Source of the DNA: Antilocapra americana
Lineage: Eukaryota; Chordata; Mammalia; Artiodactyla; Antilocapridae
DNA: 64,000 nucleotides
Reading direction: 5' to 3'
Assembly (NCBI GenBank): GCA_007570785.1
Contig: ML664159.1
Span: 4,088,487 to 4,152,486 of the forward strand
Shown: one piece after another, positions 61,003 through 64,000 of the stretch
Layout of the letters: every line of letters begins with the position of its first letter
How positions within the stretch are numbered: position 1 is the first letter of the stretch
Program-made: the position numbers and the translations under genes
The notes under the pieces: generated by a model
What the model saw: only the letters and a program-made list of their open reading frames with translations
Databases searched by the model: none
What the model was told of the DNA's origin: nothing

Positions 61003-63105
61003 GGAAATAAACATGAAAGCTGTAGAAAAGAAATATGTAAGTTATTTCTGAAGCAAAACAGGGGGCATCTGTCATATGTAAGTACTATCACATTGAATGT
61101 ATATATCAATGATAGCCCCACTAAATCCTGATTTTAGATCATACTGAAGAGTATGAATTTGTGTGTACTTAGCACTAACTAGAAGGAAGGGCACACTGAC
61201 ATAATACCAGTCTGTCCTACGGTCCACTAAAACCATGGAGATGACTGAATCAGGCTATTCACTGTTTTCTGGCATCCATACTCAGGGCCCTTCAACTGAC
61301 ACCTCATGTTTTGACCTTGTTCATTACCTTTGTTGAAATTTAAGAAATAATGACAAATACCATATTATTATCTTATAAACTTGTCATCCAGGAATGAGTC
61401 CCTTGAACACAACAAGCTCTGAGTGATCAAAGAATCTAACCTGTAGAGCTGGCCCAGACCTTGAAGATTACTGTCGCCATACGAGACACCCTTCCCTGAA
61501 ACTACCCAACCTCCTTATTTATTTATGTTCTTGTTTCTCTTACCTTTAAAATGCCCCATATAATACTTTATGTAATATCAACTTTATTCTAAAAGTCTAA
61601 AACTTGGAGTAGAATGCAAAGATTTAATGACCAGTAAAAATCACAGTCACATAATATCTAAAGCATAAACCAAAGGAGGGAAAAAAAGGAACAAAGAGCA
61701 AGGCGTTTCCTTGACTGTCATAATTTATTTGTCTTTAGTCCATATTTTCCAATCTTAGAAACTCACTCTACATGCTCTCTTCTAATTTATCATTCTTCTG
61801 ACTTTTACCCCTTATCAATATATTCCCCCCATACCCTCTCTGATCCTCATTTCATTCTAACTTTGGCTAAGTCAGCCTCCCTATCTTTAAAGCCAGATAT
61901 ACAACCCTATATCCTCTAACATTCAACAATCCTTAAAACTAGAAGAGACAGAACTCAGGGCTTTATGGGACAGTGACTGCTCAATGTGCATTAATGGCTG
62001 CAGGGTGATCAGGGAAAAGAAAGTCATATAATAATGTAACATGTTCCCAAAATCCACTACAAATGGGTCATTTCAAAGAATACATAAAAGCCAATGATCC
62101 AGACAGTTTTATATAGTATCACTGTAAATCTGGATAAAAATAATCATACAGACAACTGTGACAAAGAAAGGGATGTGAAGAGTTCCAAATCCTTCAATAA
62201 ACTTAATTCTTTATAAAATGAAGATCTCAAGGAACCATATTGAAGATCTTGGTAAGCTCTTCAATTTAACACTGAAAAGCGAAACACTAAAAGACAAAAT
62301 ATTTGCATTCAAGTATTAAAGTAGAAATATATAGGGTGTTGAAAAAATGACAAAAGAGGACAAATTCTAAGATGCTCTACTTCACAGTATAAAAGACCCC
62401 AATGTTATTTTGGAAAAACAAATAAGAAGTTATAATTTAAGCTAATAAAGATTTTGTTTCATTTTAACATCTTATAATTAAATAAACAGTTCTGAGTGGA
62501 CTTCAACATCCAAATAGACAAAATTAGAACAACTGTTTTAATGATAACAATTCCAGAAAAAATAAACTCTGAGTCTCATATGCACATACACTCATCTAAC
62601 ACACACATATATCTTTAATATGTATATTAAATACATTAATATATCATTAATATATATATTAACAAAGTCCTCATTCTACATTGAAAGAAGTCTTAGACAA
62701 CAGTAAATCATGTGGTTGCCTCCCTTATCTTTTTTCTTTTTCCCTAAGAATTTTACAATAAGCTAATATACATCTTCAATCGTAAGTAATCTTCAGATTT
62801 TAAGTATCATATTCATGATGAGGAAAACAGAACTTTTCTAACAAATTATGTAAATTTTCCTTTACTGACATACTAAGTTTTGACAGTACAATTTATTTCT
62901 AAGATTTATCTTATAAGTATTAAATGAAAACAGGAATAGAAAGGAAGTACAGTAAAAATCTGAGATAAGTATTTTGACTTATTTTTTGTTCTTTCTCCAT
63001 TATATTCTCCCCTTTTTTCCATCTAAGAAACACATCAGAAGATAAAAATACAGTTTGATTGCTGCTATGGAATCACTGAGTCACCACTGCTTTGGATTAG
63101 CTTCA
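61003..63105. other. RSRC1: Unique intron sequence next to the exon
   Basis: About 2.1 kb downstream of the exon in the gene's direction, with no SINE or LINE that I recognise. An AT-rich patch with ATTAATATAT repeats lies at 62610-62665. It may include splicing enhancers or silencers, but none can be shown by eye. Confidence 0.5.
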
Positions 63106-63111
63106 ACTTAC
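63106..63111 (-). other. RSRC1: 5' splice site of the RSRC1 exon
   Basis: The minus strand reads exon-GG then GTAAGT, a perfect match to the extended U1 donor consensus. This is a strong donor. Confidence 0.9.
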
Positions 63112-63285
63112 CCACGTTTGATGTTGTGTAATTCCTTGTCCTTGCCTTTATCCTTTTCCTTTTCTCTTTTCTCCTTATCTCTGCCTTTACGTCGTTCTCT
63201 ATCCCGAGACCGACTACGTGTTCTTCTGTGACTGGACCTTTCACTGCTTCGACTGTGGGAACGTGGCCGAGGTCTTGATCGGGAC
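63112..63285 (-). CDS. RSRC1: Internal coding exon of RSRC1, an SR-related splicing factor
   Basis: RSRC1 (SRrp53) is a nuclear Arg/Ser-rich protein that acts in 3' splice-site recognition and alternative splicing. Read on the minus strand, the exon gives 57 complete codons plus a split codon at each end. The first half is rich in RS/RD dipeptides ([24 protein letters not shown]). The second half is a Lys/Glu/Asp-rich stretch ([15 protein letters not shown]). This order matches my memory of RSRC1 at about residues 107-165 of ~334, with Pro where I recall Leu in the human protein. The exon is bounded by AG at 63287-63286 and GTAAGT at 63111-63106. The first base completes an Arg codon and the last two (GG) begin a Gly codon, so both introns are phase 2 and the exon is in-frame skippable. 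The upstream in-frame ATG is intronic and is not a start. Other RS proteins were considered, but the KELHNIKRG ending points to RSRC1. Confidence 0.93.
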
Positions 63286-63322
63286 CTACGGTAAGTAGAT
63301 TTCATTAAATATGTTAAGAATA
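63286..63322 (-). other. RSRC1: 3' splice site and likely branch point of the RSRC1 exon
   Basis: On the minus strand the exon is preceded by CTTACCGTAG. A good branch-point match (TCTTAAC, fits YNYURAY) puts the branch adenosine at 63314, 29 nt upstream of the exon. The stretch between them (ATATTTAATGAAATCTACTT) is A-rich and lacks a real polypyrimidine tract, so the acceptor looks weak. Inclusion probably depends on the purine-rich (GAR-type) exonic sequence. The branch point is inferred. Confidence 0.65.
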
Positions 63323-63527
63323 TAATTTGTATTATGAAATAAATTTTTTTTGTCTGAAAGAAAAGGATCTAGCTTTAATTAAGGATTCAGTTAACTGTGT
63401 AAAGTGAACATCTAAAGATGATTCTTTATGAGTAAGTACTCTGCTAAGTGATATGTGAAGGAAACACAGGGTGCCACCTTTACAAAAAGGTAAGATTTAG
63501 TCAAAGAGTGTTTGTTCAGGTGTTCAC

Positions 63528-63858
63528 AGGTCCCTGGTGGCATAATGGATAAGAATCTGTCTGCCAACACAGGGGTATGCATTTGACCCCTGGTCCAGGA
63601 AGACCCCACAAGCCTCGGAGCAACTAAGACTGTGCACTACAACTACTGAGCCCGCACTTTAGAGTCCACGAGTCACAACTGCTGAGCCTGCCCACCTAGA
63701 GCCCATGCTCTGCAACACAAGAAGCCACTGCAATGAGAAGTCTGCACCCCACAACTAGATAGTAGCCTCAGTTCTCTGCAACTAAAGAAAAGCCAGCACA
63801 CAACAATGAAAACCCAGTGCAGACAGCAAATAAATCAATAGAAAAAAAGAAAAAGTGC
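63528..63858 (+). mobile_element. Artiodactyl CHR-type SINE upstream of the RSRC1 exon
   Basis: GGTCCCTGGTGGCATAATGG head, GAGCAACTAAGACTGTGCAC, ACTGAGCCCGCACTTTAGAG and the typical CAACAATGAAAACCCAGTGC end with an A-rich tail. Antisense to RSRC1. Confidence 0.9.
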
Positions 63859-63880
63859 ACCAGCCTTGTAGTACTACAAC

Positions 63881-64000
63881 CAGCTTTTTTTTTTTTTAAT
63901 TTTATTTTTTATTATTGTTTTTGCCATACATTGTCATGATATCACCATGGGTTTACATATGCTTCCCCTCCGGAACCCCCCTCCCTCCTCCCTCCCCCCC
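63881..64000 (-). mobile_element. Young L1 (bovine type) 3' end, cut by the window edge
   Basis: The antisense A-tail at 63882-63911 is followed by TTTGCCATACATTGTCATGA, TCACCATGGGTTTACATATG and the C-rich tract reaching the edge. It is in sense with RSRC1 and ends about 600 bp upstream of the exon. Confidence 0.9.

Larger units (their letters stand above)
1..63105 (-). other. RSRC1: RSRC1 intron downstream of the exon (beginning part)
   Basis: Because the exon lies on the minus strand, everything to its left is transcribed after it and belongs to the following intron, at least as far as window position 1. I looked for the next expected exon (continuing from KRG into a segment with an Ala/Glu-rich helix) and did not find it. 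The intron is therefore at least 63 kb. RSRC1 is known as a very long gene (several hundred kb in human), which fits. BovB and L1 copies on the minus strand are in sense with the pre-mRNA; plus-strand copies are antisense. Confidence 0.8.
63323..64000 (-). other. RSRC1: RSRC1 intron upstream of the exon (end part)
   Basis: This is the last ~0.7 kb of the intron before the exon. It holds about 200 bp of unique sequence, an artiodactyl SINE (63528-63858) and the 3' tail of a young L1 at the window edge. No further exon is visible. Confidence 0.8.

Noticed and set aside
63112..63285. Assigning the exon to another RS-domain gene such as SREK1 or PRPF38B
   Set aside because: The specific order of RS block, [16 protein letters not shown] block and KELHNIKRG fits RSRC1 better than those proteins as I remember them.
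63108..63305. Taking the 65-codon frame at the exon as a small complete gene
   Set aside because: Its ATG and stop both lie in intron sequence beyond clear AG and GTAAGT splice sites. The true coding part is the 174-bp exon.
1..64000. CRISPR arrays, prokaryotic operons, phage or plasmid systems
   Set aside because: No regularly spaced direct repeats, no dense coding, no ribosome-binding sites. The repeats are all ruminant retroelements.

Overview
This window is ruminant nuclear DNA, most likely from a bovid. The diagnostic signs are dozens of Bov-tA/Bov-A tRNA-derived SINEs, many BovB (RTE) LINE copies on both strands, and young L1 elements with the bovine-type 3' UTR. Cattle, sheep, goat, bison and buffalo cannot be told apart by eye. 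There is no sign of bacterial, phage, plasmid or organelle sequence.

The only protein-coding sequence of a live gene that I can support is one 174-bp exon at 63112-63285 on the minus strand. It encodes an Arg/Ser-rich, then Lys/Glu-rich segment that I recognise as RSRC1 (SRrp53), a nuclear SR-related splicing factor. It has consensus splice sites on both sides. The other ~63 kb to its left is therefore the beginning of a very large RSRC1 intron, and the ~700 bp to its right is the end of the preceding intron.

Layout. 1-2.75 kb: BovB, L1 and SINE cluster. 2.8-9.7 kb: mostly unique AT-rich DNA with L1 3' ends, SINEs and a MER2-like DNA transposon. 9.7-12.2 kb: old L1 with nested SINEs. 12.2-17.4 kb: unique DNA with SINEs, a MIR and an AT/GT microsatellite. 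17.46-23.1 kb: two large BovB copies in opposite orientation. 23.1-28.06 kb: largely unique, with a ~3 kb repeat-free island at 25.0-28.06 kb that is the best candidate for conserved regulatory DNA. 28.1-41.1 kb: SINEs, old L1/HAL1, a near-intact BovB (37.9-39.8 kb) and a short young L1. 41.15-44.4 kb: second large unique block. 44.4-49.6 kb: broken BovB pieces and a nested L1/L1/SINE stack. 49.8-53.6 kb: unique DNA, MIR, BovB 3' ends. 53.7-57.1 kb: old L1 carrying an L1 tail, a processed RPL39 pseudogene and a SINE. 57.6-58.65 kb: young L1 3' end with a 23-bp poly-G run. 58.7-64 kb: unique DNA, a dimeric SINE, an hAT-like repeat, the RSRC1 exon, and a young L1 running off the right edge.

No new gene system is visible. 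The points most worth following are the symmetric RSRC1 exon with a poor pyrimidine tract, the repeat-free islands, the RPL39 pseudogene, the single-stop BovB reading frame, the BovB inverted pair and the poly-G run. Repeat family names are assigned from memory and boundaries are approximate unless a target-site duplication (TSD) is given.
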